From assembly GCA_947460525.1 (NCBI GenBank), contig CANHIV010000003.1:1-11939 (forward strand): 11,939 nt of DNA, in the 5' to 3' direction. Shown here in pieces: positions 1 to 9,366 of the stretch; position 1 is the stretch's first letter, and each line of letters starts with the position of its first letter. This DNA comes from Flavobacteriales bacterium (GTDB lineage: Bacteria > Bacteroidota > Bacteroidia > Flavobacteriales_D > Sanyastnellaceae). Made by a program: the position numbers and the translations under genes. The notes under the pieces were generated by a model, which did no database searches, was not told the DNA's origin, and was given only the letters and a program-made list of their open reading frames with translations.

Positions 1-2186
1 CCTTGCTCCCATGCATAGAAATGCATCGATGTCAATTTGCCCAAGTTGGCATTCTCCATGAAAATATTCAAAGATTGGCTTTGACAGATGTAAGCACCAC
101 GCTCGGCAGACATATCGATGATGGCCTTTTGAGACAACTCCCATGCCGTCTTGTACAATGCTTTCAAATTGTCTGGAACTTCAGCAATATTCTGAACAGA
201 GCCATTATTGGCAATCAACTTGTTCTTTACATCTTCATTCCAAACACCCAAACTCACCAAATCTTTTAGCAAATGCTTGTTCACGATGATGTACTCACCT
301 GCCAACACGCGACGTGTATAGATATTGGACGTATAAGGTTCAAAACACTCGTTGTTACCTAAGATTTGAGCAGTTGAAGCAGTTGGCATAGGCGCCATCA
401 ACAAAGAGTTTCTCATTCCAAACGCTTTGATTTCTTCTTTCAACACATCCCACTCCCAACGGTTGGTGGGTGCAACTCCCCAAAGGTCAAATTGCAATTT
501 CCCTTGAGAGGCAGGAGAACCTGCAAACGTCTCATATGCACCATCACGCTTTGCCAAATCCTTAGAGGCTGTGCAAGCTGCGTAGTATATTGTTTCAAAG
601 ACTTCTTTGTTCAATTGACGAGCCTCAGGGCTATCAAATGGGAAACGCATCAAGATAAATGCATCCGCCAAACCCTGTACACCAATTCCAATTGGACGGT
701 GACGCATGTTGGACTTTCTAGTTTCTGGCACTGGATAATAGTTGCCATCAATGATTTTGTTCAAATTCACGGTCAACTGATACGCTACTTCAAACAATCG
801 CTGATGATCAAATTGGCGATCCTTTACAAACTTGGGAAGTGCAATTGATCCCAAATTACAAACTGCAATTTCGTCAGGTGCTGTGTACTCAATAATCTCC
901 GTACACAAATTTGAAGATTTGATGGTACCCAAATTCTGCTGATTGCTCTTGCTGTTTGCAGCATCTTTATACAACATGTATGGTGTACCCGTCTCGATTT
1001 GTGACTCTACAATTTTGTACCACAAATCTTGCGCACTAATGGTTTTGCGACCACGACCTTCTGATTCGTAACGCGTATACAACGCCTCAAACTCAGGCCC
1101 CCAAACATCAGCCAATCCTGGACATTCGTTGGGACACATCAATGTCCACTGACCATTGTCTTTCACTCTTTGCATGAACAAATCCGGAATCCAAAGTGCG
1201 TAGAACAAATCACGTGCTCTTGCCTCTTCTTTACCGTGATTCTTTCTCAACTCAAGGAAATCATAAACATCCGCATGCCATGGCTCCAAGTAAATCGCAA
1301 AAGAACCCTTTCTTTTTCCACCACCTTGGTCTACATAACGCGCTGTATCGTTAAACACACGCAACATCGGAACGATACCATTGCTGGTTCCGTTGGTCCC
1401 TTTGATATATGATCCCTTGGCGCGAATGTTATGAATGCTCAAACCAATTCCACCTGCACTTTGAGAAATCAAAGCCGTTTGCTTCAAAGTATCATAAATA
1501 CCATTGATGCTGTCGTCTTTCATTTGTATCAAAAAGCAAGAAGACATTTGAGGTTTTGGTGTTCCTGCGTTAAACAATGTTGGCGTGGCATGTGTAAACC
1601 AACCTTCACTGATCATGTTGTAGGTCTTGATGGCCTCATTCATGTCTGCCTTGTGGATTCCCACAGCAACACGCATGAACAAATGCTGAGGACGCTCTGC
1701 CACCTTACCGTTGATTTTCAACAAATAACTTCGCTCTAATGTTTTAAAACCAAAGTAGTCAAATGAAAAATCGCGATCATAGATAATTGTACTATCCAAC
1801 AATGGCGCATTCTCCTGGATCACCTTGTATACATCGTCGGCAATCATTCCTGCATTCTGTCCTGTCTTTGGATCAACATAGGTGAACAAATCATGAATGG
1901 TCTGAGAAAATGATTTCTTTGTATTCTTGTGCAAATTGCTCACTGCAATACGTGATGCCAACTGCGCATAATCTGGATGCGTAGCCGCATTGGTAGCTGC
2001 AATTTCCGCAGCCAAGTTGTCTAACTCTACGGTGGTTACCCCGTCGTAAACCCCTTCAATCACCTTCATGGCAATCTTTACGGAGTCAACACTTGGATTC
2101 AGACCATAGCACATTTTAGAAATACGAGCTGTGATCTTATCAAATTTCACCGACTCTTTTCTACCGTCTCTTTTAACTACAAACAT
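1..2186 (-). CDS. nrdA: Ribonucleoside-diphosphate reductase class Ia, large (alpha) subunit, partial at C-terminus
   Basis: Catalytic subunit that reduces ribonucleoside diphosphates to deoxyribonucleotides, using the radical generated by NrdB. Read from the ATG at 2186 the frame stays open to the window edge (728 full codons). Residues 1-90 form an ATP-cone starting [11 protein letters not shown], with the allosteric-site Asp in TTVELD at D56. C217 (PQMSSC) and C443 (AVCNLGS) match the active-site redox cysteine pair. N426, C428 and E430 in SNLCTEI match the catalytic Asn, thiyl-radical Cys and Glu. [11 protein letters not shown] and [16 protein letters not shown] follow. Residue numbers run one or two behind human RRM1, so resemblance to the eukaryotic enzyme is close. 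The frame leaves the window just after MHFYAWEQ. The radical-transfer tyrosine pair and the C-terminal cysteine tail, about 60 residues, therefore lie outside. It sits 35 bp downstream of nrdB, presumably co-transcribed. There is no clear Shine-Dalgarno sequence; the gap is very A/T rich. Confidence 0.97.
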   Translation of the reverse strand, partial: MFVVKRDGRKESVKFDKITARISKMCYGLNPSVDSVKIAMKVIEGVYDGVTTVELDNLAAEIAATNAATHPDYAQLASRIAVSNLHKNTKKSFSQTIHDLFTYVDPKTGQNAGMIADDVYKVIQENAPLLDSTIIYDRDFSFDYFGFKTLERSYLLKINGKVAERPQHLFMRVAVGIHKADMNEAIKTYNMISEGWFTHATPTLFNAGTPKPQMSSCFLIQMKDDSINGIYDTLKQTALISQSAGGIGLSIHNIRAKGSYIKGTNGTSNGIVPMLRVFNDTARYVDQGGGKRKGSFAIYLEPWHADVYDFLELRKNHGKEEARARDLFYALWIPDLFMQRVKDNGQWTLMCPNECPGLADVWGPEFEALYTRYESEGRGRKTISAQDLWYKIVESQIETGTPYMLYKDAANSKSNQQNLGTIKSSNLCTEIIEYTAPDEIAVCNLGSIALPKFVKDRQFDHQRLFEVAYQLTVNLNKIIDGNYYPVPETRKSNMRHRPIGIGVQGLADAFILMRFPFDSPEARQLNKEVFETIYYAACTASKDLAKRDGAYETFAGSPASQGKLQFDLWGVAPTNRWEWDVLKEEIKAFGMRNSLLMAPMPTASTAQILGNNECFEPYTSNIYTRRVLAGEYIIVNKHLLKDLVSLGVWNEDVKNKLIANNGSVQNIAEVPDNLKALYKTAWELSQKAIIDMSAERGAYICQSQSLNIFMENANLGKLTSMHFYAWEQ

Positions 2187-2221
2187 TGTCTATTGTATTA
2201 TAATATCAAATATATCTTTTC

Positions 2222-3244
2222 TTAAAAATCTGCATCTAAAGTGAAAGACTGGCTTTCTTTACCTGACATCACACCCGCCTTTTGGTACTCTCCTACTCTT
2301 TTTTCAAAGAAGTTGGTTTTTCCTTGCAATGAAATCATCTCCATGAAATCAAACGGATTGGTCACGTTATAAACTTTATCATTGCCCAACTCCACCAACA
2401 AGCGATCCGCAACGAACTCAATGTACTGAGCCATCAAATCGCTATTCATTCCAATCAACTTCACAGGCAATGCATCGATGATGAACTCCTTTTCAATTTC
2501 TACCGCGTTGGTAATGATGTCTTGAATGCGTTGTTTTGAAAGCTTGTTGACAATATGATTGTTGTACAACAAACAAGCAAAATCACAATGCAATCCTTCA
2601 TCACGGCTGATCAATTCATTACTAAAACTCAAGCCTGGCATTAAACCACGCTTCTTCAACCAAAAGATGCTACAAAAACTACCGCTGAAGAAAATCCCTT
2701 CCACCGCAGCAAACGCTACCAAGCGCTCAGCGAAATCTCCATTTTTAATCCATCGCAAAGCCCAATCTGCTTTCTTTTTCACACAATCCAAAGTGTCAAT
2801 GGCCTTGAACAAATAATTTTTATCTGCAGAATCTTTGATGTAGGTATCAATCAAAAGCGAATAGGTTTCAGAATGAATGTTCTCCATCATGATTTGAAAA
2901 CCATAGAAAAACTTGGCTTCGGTGTATTGAACTTCACGAACAAAATTCTCCGCCAAATTCTCATTCACAATCCCATCACTGGCGGCGAAAAAAGCCAAAA
3001 CATGCTTCACAAAATGGCGCTCATCATCGTTCAATTTGGAATTCCAATCCACCAAATCAGCCTCTAAATCAATCTCCTCAGCCGTCCAGAAATTGGCCTC
3101 TGACTTCTTGTAGAAGTGCCATATGTCCTGATGTACAATCGGGAACAGTACAAAGCGATCTGGATTCTCCTTTAACAAGGGCTCCTCGCTTACCCCTACA
3201 GGGCTTTGGCCCGTTGCAGATCCTTCAAATAAATTGTGGCTCAT
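2222..3244 (-). CDS. nrdB: Ribonucleoside-diphosphate reductase class Ia, small (beta) subunit
   Basis: Radical-generating ferritin-like subunit (340 residues) that houses the diiron-tyrosyl cofactor and passes the radical to NrdA. All expected ligands are visible by comparison with mouse R2: D90 (AASDGIV), E121 and H124 (MENIHSE), E182 (AAVEGIF), E216 and H219 (RDEGLHCD). The radical tyrosine is Y128. Downstream blocks such as [41 protein letters not shown] and the C-terminal heptapeptide FTLDADF are nearly those of eukaryotic R2. That tail is the peptide that docks onto the large subunit in mammals. The N-terminus is short, without the regulatory extension of vertebrate R2. The ATG at 3244 is chosen because the family's conserved region begins about 25 residues in and no better upstream start is seen. 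First gene of a nrdB-nrdA unit, the reverse of the E. coli order. No NrdR box was recognised upstream. Confidence 0.98.
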   Translation of the reverse strand: MSHNLFEGSATGQSPVGVSEEPLLKENPDRFVLFPIVHQDIWHFYKKSEANFWTAEEIDLEADLVDWNSKLNDDERHFVKHVLAFFAASDGIVNENLAENFVREVQYTEAKFFYGFQIMMENIHSETYSLLIDTYIKDSADKNYLFKAIDTLDCVKKKADWALRWIKNGDFAERLVAFAAVEGIFFSGSFCSIFWLKKRGLMPGLSFSNELISRDEGLHCDFACLLYNNHIVNKLSKQRIQDIITNAVEIEKEFIIDALPVKLIGMNSDLMAQYIEFVADRLLVELGNDKVYNVTNPFDFMEMISLQGKTNFFEKRVGEYQKAGVMSGKESQSFTLDADF

Positions 3245-3316
3245 GGTCTAAAAAATTGATTTATTGGCACCAAAACAAGCTTTCGCCTTCAATGCGTTTC
3301 CAAAATTGATTCATTT

Positions 3317-3348
3317 TAAAGTTAAATACAATGCAAAACAGTTAACAA
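3317..3348 (-). promoter_or_regulatory. Candidate nrdBA promoter
   Basis: On the minus strand TAACTTTA (3324-3317) matches the Bacteroidota -7 consensus TAnnTTTG at all but the last base. A TTG (3348-3346) lies 21 bp upstream, within the usual range for the -33 element. It would place the start of transcription about 65-70 bp ahead of the nrdB ATG. The match is imperfect and the region is A/T rich, so this is tentative. Confidence 0.3.
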
Positions 3349-3351
3349 CTG
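3339..3351. repeat. Short inverted repeat upstream of nrdB
   Basis: CAGTT-AAC-AACTG is a perfect 5-bp inverted repeat with a 3-bp spacer that overlaps the putative -33 TTG of the nrdBA promoter. Its position would suit an operator, but it does not resemble the NrdR box and could be chance in A/T-rich DNA. Confidence 0.25.
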
Positions 3352-3490
3352 AAAGGACTTTATTAACACCCCCTCTTGGTATGGAAAAAGTATAGAAAAT
3401 TGTTCAAAACATTATTGCATTTTTTTTGGATTCGAACATTAAAATTCACTCACGCACATGCCCGTTTTCTACTACATAATTTAACGATTC

Positions 3491-3514
3491 TTGCATTGAT
3501 TTCAATTACCTTTG
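3491..3514 (+). promoter_or_regulatory. secA promoter, Bacteroidota type
   Basis: TACCTTTG at 3507-3514 is an exact match to the TAnnTTTG -7 element of Bacteroidota. The nearest well-placed TTG is at 3491-3493, 13 bp upstream, shorter than the roughly 17-23 bp usually described. No TTG exists at the classical spacing. Predicted transcription start is near 3520, giving a leader of only about 30 nt before the secA ATG. Confidence 0.55.
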
Positions 3515-3515
3515 C

Positions 3516-3540
3516 AAGACGCCCATCAGCGGGCCTTTTT
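3516..3540 (+). promoter_or_regulatory. Terminator-like hairpin in the secA leader
   Basis: GCCC (3521-3524) pairs with GGGC (3531-3534) around a 6-nt loop. Beyond a 2-nt bulge, AAG (3516-3518) pairs with CTT (3535-3537). A run of five T follows (3536-3540). The form is that of a small intrinsic terminator, yet it lies at the predicted 5' end of the secA transcript, 12 bp before the ATG. It may affect translation or early elongation, or may be incidental. Confidence 0.35.
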
Positions 3541-3551
3541 ATTTATTGTTT

Positions 3552-6500
3552 ATGATTAAAACCATTCAAAGCATCCTCAAGAAAATCGTTGGTGACAAAG
3601 CCCAAAACGATTTAAAAGCCATACGTCCCATGGTGGATGCCGTGCTAGACGCAGAAAGACAACTTGAGAATATCAGCATCGATGAACTTAGAGGATTATC
3701 GCAGGGCCTTCGTTTAAAAATACAAGACGCGCTAGCCCCAATTCAAATAGAGATCGACAAAATCAAGGCGCAAGGGGAGAATTTGCCCACTGAAGAGTTG
3801 GAGCAAAAGGAAATACTTTTTGCCCAAGTGGATGAGTTGGAAAAGCAAAACCTCACCATTCTTGAAGCTACGCTATTGGAGATTCTTCCTCAAGCTTTTG
3901 CCATCGTTAAAGAAACTTCCAAACGCTTTTCTAAGCATGAAACTTTGAGCGTAAAGGCTTCTGACATGGACCGCGAGCTCGCTGCTCAAGGTAAAGACTT
4001 TGTAAAGATTGAAGGTGATACTGCAATATGGAATACCCAATGGAATGCCGCAGGATCCGAGATCAAATGGAACATGGTACATTACGATGTTCAGTTGATT
4101 GGCGGTATAGCACTTCATTCTGGCAAAGTGGCGGAAATGGCCACTGGAGAAGGGAAAACCTTGGTAGCAACGCTACCTGTCTTCTTGAATGCATTGGCTG
4201 GGAAAGGCGTCCACTTGGTCACCGTTAATGACTATTTGGCCAAACGTGACTCGGAGTGGATGGGCCCATTGTATCAATTTCATGGACTTTCAGTGGATTG
4301 CATCGATCGCCATCAACCCAATAGCACTGCGCGCAGACAAGCATACATGGCGGATATCACCTTTGGAACCAACAACGAATTCGGTTTTGACTACTTGCGT
4401 GACAACATGGCCACTGAAAGTGCCCAATTGGTGCAGCGCAAACACCACTTTGCCATTGTCGATGAGGTGGATTCTGTATTGATTGATGAGGCAAGAACGC
4501 CTTTGATTATATCCGGTCCCACCCCCAAGGGCGACCAGCAAGAGTTTGACAACTTGAAACCTCGCGTTCAAGTGTTGATCAATGCACAAAAAACAGCATT
4601 CAACGAGTTTCTTTTAGAAGCCAAGAAAAAATTACAGCCCGCCAGCGGCAATCCAACCAAATCCGAATTGGAAGAAGGTGGATTGGCGTTGTTCCGCGCA
4701 TATCGCTCTTTTCCTAAAAACAAAGCATTGATCAAAATGCTCAGTGAAGAAGGGATGAAAGCCACATTGCTAAAAACCGAAGGTTTCTTTCTTCAAGACA
4801 ACCAAAGGGAAATGCCCAAAGCCAATGAGGAGCTTTTCTTTGTGATCGAAGAAAAAAGCAATCAAATTGAGCTTACCGACCGCGGTATTGCTTTGATTTC
4901 TAAAAACATGGAGGATGATCATTTCTTTGTCCTTCCTGATTTGGGCAGCGAACTGGCCATCATCGAGCAAACTGCCGTAGATGCCGAAGAAAAGACACAA
5001 CGCGTAGAAGCGCTTCAGAGAGATTATGCCGTTAAGAGCGAACGCATCCACACCATCAACCAGTTATTGAAAGCTTATGCTTTGTTTGAAAAAGATGTGG
5101 ATTATGTGGTGATGGATAACAAGGTGAAGATTGTAGATGAGCAAACAGGACGTATCATGGAGGGTCGCCGCTATTCTGACGGTTTGCACCAAGCCATAGA
5201 AGCCAAAGAAAATGTTCGCGTCGAGGCCGCTACGCAAACCTACGCTACGATTACACTGCAAAACTATTTCCGCATGTACCACAAACTTGCGGGTATGACG
5301 GGAACTGCTGAAACCGAAGCAGGTGAGTTTTGGAGCATCTACAAATTGGATGTGATGGTAATTCCTACCCATCGCTCTATTCGACGCAACGACCACAACG
5401 ACAAGGTTTACAAAACCAAACGTGAAAAATACAATGCCATTATAGAAGAGGTTGCTCAGCTCCAAGCTGAAGGACGTCCTGTATTGGTGGGTACGACCAC
5501 CGTTGAAGTTTCTGAATTGTTGTCGCGCATGTTAAAGCAGAGAAATATTCAGCACCAAGTTTTGAATGCCAAACTGCATCAAAAAGAAGCGGAAATTGTA
5601 TCGTTAGCCGGTCAAGCGGGTACCGTTACCATTGCCACCAACATGGCGGGTCGTGGTACCGACATCAAATTGGGAGAAGGGGTAAAAGACAAAGGTTTGG
5701 CCATCATCGGAACTGAAAGACATGATTCTCGTCGTGTGGATAGACAGTTGAGAGGTCGATCTGGTCGTCAAGGTGATCCTGGTTCTTCTCAATTCTATGT
5801 CTCTTTAGAAGATGATTTGATGCGCCTTTTCGGTTCCGACCGTATTGCCAAAATGATGGACAGATTGGGCCTTGAAGAAGGAGAGGTTATCCAACATTCC
5901 ATGATTACCTCATCGATAGAAAGAGCGCAGAAAAAAGTAGAAGAAAATCACTTTGGTGTTCGTAAACGTCTTTTGGAATTTGATGACGTGATGAACGCGC
6001 AACGTGAAGTGATTTACAAGCGAAGAAAACATGCCTTGTATGGAGAGCGCTTGCAATTGGACATTGACAATACGATGTTTGATTTGGCCGCTCAAGTAGT
6101 TGAAGTTTGTCACCCCCAAAAAAATTACGAAGCTTTTAAAATTGAATGCTTGCGTTTATTTGGTATTGACACCCAGATCACAGAAGATCAATTCACGAGA
6201 GAACGCGCAGATCAAATCTATCACAACCTGTACGACGAGATTGCTCAAGGATACAACCACAGAACTAGATTGCTGATTCAGCAAGCCCTTCCTGTTATCC
6301 AAAACATCTATCAGAGCAACCAAGGCTACCAAAACATTGCCATTCCATTCAGTGATGGCCGTAAGAATTTACAGTTGGGGGTTCACATGGCCAAAGCCCT
6401 TGAAACAGAAGGGAAAGAAATCATTGTCACGCTTGAAAAATCCATCACACTTGCCATTATTGACTTGTATTGGAAAGAGCATTTGCGCGACATGGATGAT

Positions 6501-6890
6501 TTGAGACACAATGTGCAATTTGCATCGCACGAGCAAAAAGATCCGCTCTTGATTTACAAATTGGAGAGTTACGAATTGTTCAAGAATATCTTGGCCAAAA
6601 TCAATGGAGAGATCATTCAGTTCTTGTTGACATGCAAAATTTCTGACGGTGGCAATCCAACCGCTCAAAAGCAACCTGCTCCTGTTCAGCAACCCAAAAC
6701 ATCCACCAGTAAAGCCGATGTTTTGAATACTGCCGAAAGAAACCAACAGCAAGCCATCCAAGGAAGCGCTCAGCCAACGGTAAAAGCGGAACCGCTGCGT
6801 GTTGATCCCAAGATTGGACGCAATGACCCTTGCCCTTGTGGATCTGGAAAGAAATTCAAATCTTGCCACGGCGCAGAAGGTGTGATTTAA
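3552..6890 (+). CDS. secA: Protein translocase ATPase SecA, long Bacteroidota form
   Basis: ATP-driven motor that pushes unfolded preproteins through SecYEG at the inner membrane. It is 1112 residues against about 900 in E. coli. Walker A is MATGEGKT at 196-203, Walker B is DEVD at 304-307, and PLIISGP follows. The second motor domain shows MAGRGTDI (698-705) and [13 protein letters not shown] (from 732). The C-terminus carries the zinc/SecB-binding motif [14 protein letters not shown], with C1094, C1096, C1105 and H1106. Extra length relative to E. coli lies mainly in three places: about residues 55-95, about 130-185 just before the motor core, and about 340-425 in the preprotein-crosslinking region. 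A low-complexity Gln/Pro/Thr linker (about 1035-1085) precedes the zinc motif. ATG at 3552 is preferred to an in-frame TTG at 3546. Divergent from nrdB; it ends in a strong terminator and so is probably monocistronic. Confidence 0.98.
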   Translation: MIKTIQSILKKIVGDKAQNDLKAIRPMVDAVLDAERQLENISIDELRGLSQGLRLKIQDALAPIQIEIDKIKAQGENLPTEELEQKEILFAQVDELEKQNLTILEATLLEILPQAFAIVKETSKRFSKHETLSVKASDMDRELAAQGKDFVKIEGDTAIWNTQWNAAGSEIKWNMVHYDVQLIGGIALHSGKVAEMATGEGKTLVATLPVFLNALAGKGVHLVTVNDYLAKRDSEWMGPLYQFHGLSVDCIDRHQPNSTARRQAYMADITFGTNNEFGFDYLRDNMATESAQLVQRKHHFAIVDEVDSVLIDEARTPLIISGPTPKGDQQEFDNLKPRVQVLINAQKTAFNEFLLEAKKKLQPASGNPTKSELEEGGLALFRAYRSFPKNKALIKMLSEEGMKATLLKTEGFFLQDNQREMPKANEELFFVIEEKSNQIELTDRGIALISKNMEDDHFFVLPDLGSELAIIEQTAVDAEEKTQRVEALQRDYAVKSERIHTINQLLKAYALFEKDVDYVVMDNKVKIVDEQTGRIMEGRRYSDGLHQAIEAKENVRVEAATQTYATITLQNYFRMYHKLAGMTGTAETEAGEFWSIYKLDVMVIPTHRSIRRNDHNDKVYKTKREKYNAIIEEVAQLQAEGRPVLVGTTTVEVSELLSRMLKQRNIQHQVLNAKLHQKEAEIVSLAGQAGTVTIATNMAGRGTDIKLGEGVKDKGLAIIGTERHDSRRVDRQLRGRSGRQGDPGSSQFYVSLEDDLMRLFGSDRIAKMMDRLGLEEGEVIQHSMITSSIERAQKKVEENHFGVRKRLLEFDDVMNAQREVIYKRRKHALYGERLQLDIDNTMFDLAAQVVEVCHPQKNYEAFKIECLRLFGIDTQITEDQFTRERADQIYHNLYDEIAQGYNHRTRLLIQQALPVIQNIYQSNQGYQNIAIPFSDGRKNLQLGVHMAKALETEGKEIIVTLEKSITLAIIDLYWKEHLRDMDDLRHNVQFASHEQKDPLLIYKLESYELFKNILAKINGEIIQFLLTCKISDGGNPTAQKQPAPVQQPKTSTSKADVLNTAERNQQQAIQGSAQPTVKAEPLRVDPKIGRNDPCPCGSGKKFKSCHGAEGVI

Positions 6891-6901
6891 AAGACACATT
6901 T

Positions 6902-6935
6902 AAAAGAGCCCCAATATCAGGGGCTCTTTTTTTTT
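6902..6935 (+). terminator. Intrinsic terminator of secA
   Basis: An 11-bp perfect stem, AAAAGAGCCCC (6902-6912) with GGGGCTCTTTT (6920-6930), has a 7-nt loop and an uninterrupted T run to 6935. It begins 12 bp after the secA stop codon. Confidence 0.93.
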
Positions 6936-6944
6936 GACATCCAT

Positions 6945-6974
6945 AAAAAAAGCCCCGCACATGGCGGGGCTTTT
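6945..6974 (-). terminator. Intrinsic terminator of the convergent secreted-protein gene
   Basis: An 11-bp stem, AAAAGCCCCGC (6948-6958) with GCGGGGCTTTT (6964-6974), encloses a 5-nt loop. Read on the minus strand it is followed by seven T (6951-6945) and lies 18 bp past the stop codon at 6993. On the plus strand only four T follow, so its main role is probably for the minus-strand gene, with possible backup for secA. Confidence 0.88.
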
Positions 6975-6992
6975 CATTTGAAAACGATTGTA

Positions 6993-9314
6993 TTATTCCA
7001 CAACAATTGCAGATACTACTTTTTGTCCTTTGTTCATCACAACTACTTGATACAATCCAGCGTTCCAATTGGCAACGTTGAAAATTGTACGGCCAGAAGT
7101 GATGTTTTGACTGATCACTTGGCGTCCTGTCAAATCAAAAACTTGCATTTGACCGCCTACCCAATTCTCTGTAATCACATTTACCACATCACTTGATGGG
7201 TTAGGATACATAACCATTTCAGCTACTGCGATATCATCAACGCCTTCGTTGAAAGAAGCCACCAAGTCACTGGTAATTGCCAAATAGATCTGTAAGTTGT
7301 CCGCTACAGGATCAGCCGCTGTCTCTGGCTGAACGTGTATACCAGGCTCCTCATCTTTCTGAATAACCAAGTGCAAACGATCGTTGTACATCTCATGCGC
7401 CATAGAAGCATACATATACTCCCATCCTGTTCCAGCCAAATCAGGGGTAATATCCACCTCTGTAGACCATGACAATCCTGCGTCAGTTGACTTCACTGCA
7501 TACACGTGACGCAAATACTCTTGTCCGTTAAAGAAGTTCTCGTTGATTGCAGAATAAGCAACATAGATATTTCCAGATGCATCTCCAGCGATTTGCGGAT
7601 GAGAGGCGATACCAGAGTTTCCATACTGTCCTACTTCAGTTGTTGCTGCAGGAATTGCTGGATCTACTTCGGGAGAAACACCAATCTCAAGAACAACATC
7701 ATTGTAGCTCAACACATCTACATACTCATAGATATCCGTGTAAGAATAGATTGGAGTAATTGATGCAATCAAATAAACCGTGTCTTGAATTTCTCCAGTA
7801 TTGTAATTGCCATTAAAGGTTACAGCAATGTTCGTTAAAACACTATCAATGGAAGAATAAATGGTGTAATCAAAATCTGAACCCAATCCCCATGTAGACA
7901 AGTCAACATCACCAGATGCTGCCAAATTGTAGGTGTTGCCATTCGCTTCAAATACTACTCCTCCGTTGTTGGCATCTTCAAATGAAACAGATGCGTTGGT
8001 CCACTCAATTCCAGCAGGAGCTGCAACAACTGAACCTACAACGATTGGACCTGAACCCAAATCAAAGAAGTCATCATAATTTGACCATACATAGGTAGAG
8101 TTCACCAAATCAATTTCTGTTGAGTAAACAATCTCATTGTACAAGAAAGTAGAATCCTGTCCTACCAATACGCTATCCACACCGGTAACTGTTGGCGTCA
8201 TCGCGCTGTTCCAATATGCAATGCTACCCGCCAATGGGAAATAAGAATAAACAGAATCAATCACTCCTAAATCATCCGTGTAGAACATGGTACCAAATGC
8301 GACATGAAGATTGTTGTTTACATCCACATAAATAGCGCCTGTACCATCGGTTGACATGATGGTATCTTGAATACCATCACCTTCGATGTCCGTACCCATG
8401 TCCACCTCGTAGCCATCGATTGGGAAATCCCAAACTGTGGTTTTGGTCCATGTGTTTCCAGCATCTTCAGAAACATACACATAGGTATCGTTCAACTCAC
8501 CAAAAACAGCGATGGCCACAGTGTTGCCTCTAGCGTGGATTGCATATGTATCCGCTGTAACGTCTTTGGTATAAGCCGAAGACATTTCAGGCAATGCTCC
8601 ATCAACAACATCCCAAGTGGCGCCGCCATCTTGTGAGCGATAATACACCAATGCTGTTTCCAATCCGTTATAAGGGGTTGAGTTTCCTGGATCTGTAATC
8701 GCAATCATGTGAATGGTATTGCCTACATTACAAGCACGTGGCCACAACAATGCCTCACCTGTGTTGTTCGGAATTTCAGTAGTGGCATTCCATGCGCCAG
8801 ATCCAATGGTTGAACGAGTGGTCATCTTGACACCTCCAACACCGTTGTGCGCAATAACAACTTCACTTCCATTGTCCAAATGCATCAAGTTCGACCATCC
8901 CGTGCGATATGATTCGATACGAGCAGATGGGAAATCATCCCATTGGTTGGTAGAAGGGTTTCTAAAATTGTATCCTGTTCCACGATCAGAATAAGCACCA
9001 CCACCTTCCAATGCAGAGAAGGTCCATGTAGCAGCCACACCATTGTCATCTGCCACAATACGAGGACAAACAGAACCATTGGTTTGCAAATCATAAACGG
9101 AAACACCTACTTCTTCTTCCATAGAAGCACTTTTAGCAGCTCCTGGAATCATTGGATGCTTGGTTTTCTGCGTAAGTACTTGATGAATCACTTCATCTCT
9201 GTAGGGATTGTAACGCGCCGACGGGCTACTGCCGGGACTTTGTTTAAGTTGACTTTGGGCTGACATTGAACCCGCAATCGCCAACATTAAACCAAATGAA
9301 TAGAACTTTTTCAT
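6993..9314 (-). CDS. Secreted sialidase-like Asp-box protein with type IX sorting domain
   Basis: 773 residues, exact function unknown. Residues 1-19 (MKKFYSFGLMLAIAGSMSA) are a Sec signal peptide, probably cut before QSQ. Three Asp-boxes (S-x-D-x-G-x-x-W) typical of BNR/sialidase-fold beta-propellers are at 227-234 (SQDGGATW), 282-289 (SEDAGNTW) and 609-616 (STDAGLSW). Propeller-like blade strands such as GNIYVAYSA (591-599) surround them. About 320 residues separate boxes two and three. They include the acidic stretch DIEGDGIQD (309-317) and a middle rich in Tyr, Asp and Ser with no recognised domain. Residues about 702-773 are a type A T9SS C-terminal domain, starting MYPNPSSD and ending VVSAIVVE. 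The likely path is Sec export, then T9SS secretion or surface attachment. I see no sialidase arginine triad or other catalytic signature, so enzymatic activity is not claimed. The start at 9314 is fixed by the signal peptide; the frame stays open 53 codons further upstream, into antisense of cinA. Confidence 0.9.
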   Translation of the reverse strand: MKKFYSFGLMLAIAGSMSAQSQLKQSPGSSPSARYNPYRDEVIHQVLTQKTKHPMIPGAAKSASMEEEVGVSVYDLQTNGSVCPRIVADDNGVAATWTFSALEGGGAYSDRGTGYNFRNPSTNQWDDFPSARIESYRTGWSNLMHLDNGSEVVIAHNGVGGVKMTTRSTIGSGAWNATTEIPNNTGEALLWPRACNVGNTIHMIAITDPGNSTPYNGLETALVYYRSQDGGATWDVVDGALPEMSSAYTKDVTADTYAIHARGNTVAIAVFGELNDTYVYVSEDAGNTWTKTTVWDFPIDGYEVDMGTDIEGDGIQDTIMSTDGTGAIYVDVNNNLHVAFGTMFYTDDLGVIDSVYSYFPLAGSIAYWNSAMTPTVTGVDSVLVGQDSTFLYNEIVYSTEIDLVNSTYVWSNYDDFFDLGSGPIVVGSVVAAPAGIEWTNASVSFEDANNGGVVFEANGNTYNLAASGDVDLSTWGLGSDFDYTIYSSIDSVLTNIAVTFNGNYNTGEIQDTVYLIASITPIYSYTDIYEYVDVLSYNDVVLEIGVSPEVDPAIPAATTEVGQYGNSGIASHPQIAGDASGNIYVAYSAINENFFNGQEYLRHVYAVKSTDAGLSWSTEVDITPDLAGTGWEYMYASMAHEMYNDRLHLVIQKDEEPGIHVQPETAADPVADNLQIYLAITSDLVASFNEGVDDIAVAEMVMYPNPSSDVVNVITENWVGGQMQVFDLTGRQVISQNITSGRTIFNVANWNAGLYQVVVMNKGQKVVSAIVVE

Positions 9315-9320
9315 GGGCTT

Positions 9321-9344
9321 TTGGTTAAGTATAAAATAAATTTG
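9321..9344 (+). promoter_or_regulatory. cinA promoter, Bacteroidota type
   Basis: TAAATTTG (9337-9344) is an exact TAnnTTTG element, 22 bp ahead of the cinA ATG. A TTG at 9321-9323 lies 13 bp upstream and none is found at the classical wider spacing. The leader would be about 15 nt, and no Shine-Dalgarno sequence beyond a weak AGAAG just before the ATG is visible. Confidence 0.5.
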
Positions 9345-9351
9345 TTTTAAG

Positions 9352-9359
9352 CGAATATA
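9352..9359 (-). promoter_or_regulatory. Candidate -7 element for the secreted Asp-box protein gene
   Basis: Read on the minus strand, 9359-9352 is TATATTCG, one base from TAnnTTTG, about 38 bp ahead of the ATG at 9314. It overlaps the cinA leader, so the two divergent promoters share one 52-bp spacer. No convincing -33 TTG was found for it. Confidence 0.35.
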
Positions 9360-9366
9360 ACAGAAG

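Larger units (their letters stand above)
3245..3551. other. Divergent intergenic region nrdB / secA
   Basis: A 307-bp A/T-rich spacer between two divergent genes, with no credible gene. It holds a weak candidate nrdBA promoter on the minus strand, a short inverted repeat, an eight-T run (3420-3427), the secA -7 element and a terminator-like hairpin just before the secA start. The remainder shows no motif I recognise. Confidence 0.8.

Noticed and set aside
492..1739. Plus-strand open frames at 492-848, 1170-1412 and 1431-1739.
   Set aside because: They are antisense to conserved nrdA coding sequence and show no family resemblance or promoter.
3458..3484. Eight-codon open frame (MPVFYYII) upstream of secA, considered as a leader peptide.
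   Set aside because: It lies upstream of the secA -7 element, so it would not be on the predicted transcript, and it has no arrest-like motif.
3546..3551. TTG start two codons ahead of the secA ATG.
   Set aside because: The ATG is the stronger start codon and only six bases away; the two-codon difference adds no conserved sequence.
4290..6899. Several minus-strand open frames inside secA, the largest at 6369-6899 and 5064-5465.
   Set aside because: They are shadows of the secA frame, and the largest runs back from just past the secA stop. Their translations look like random sequence.
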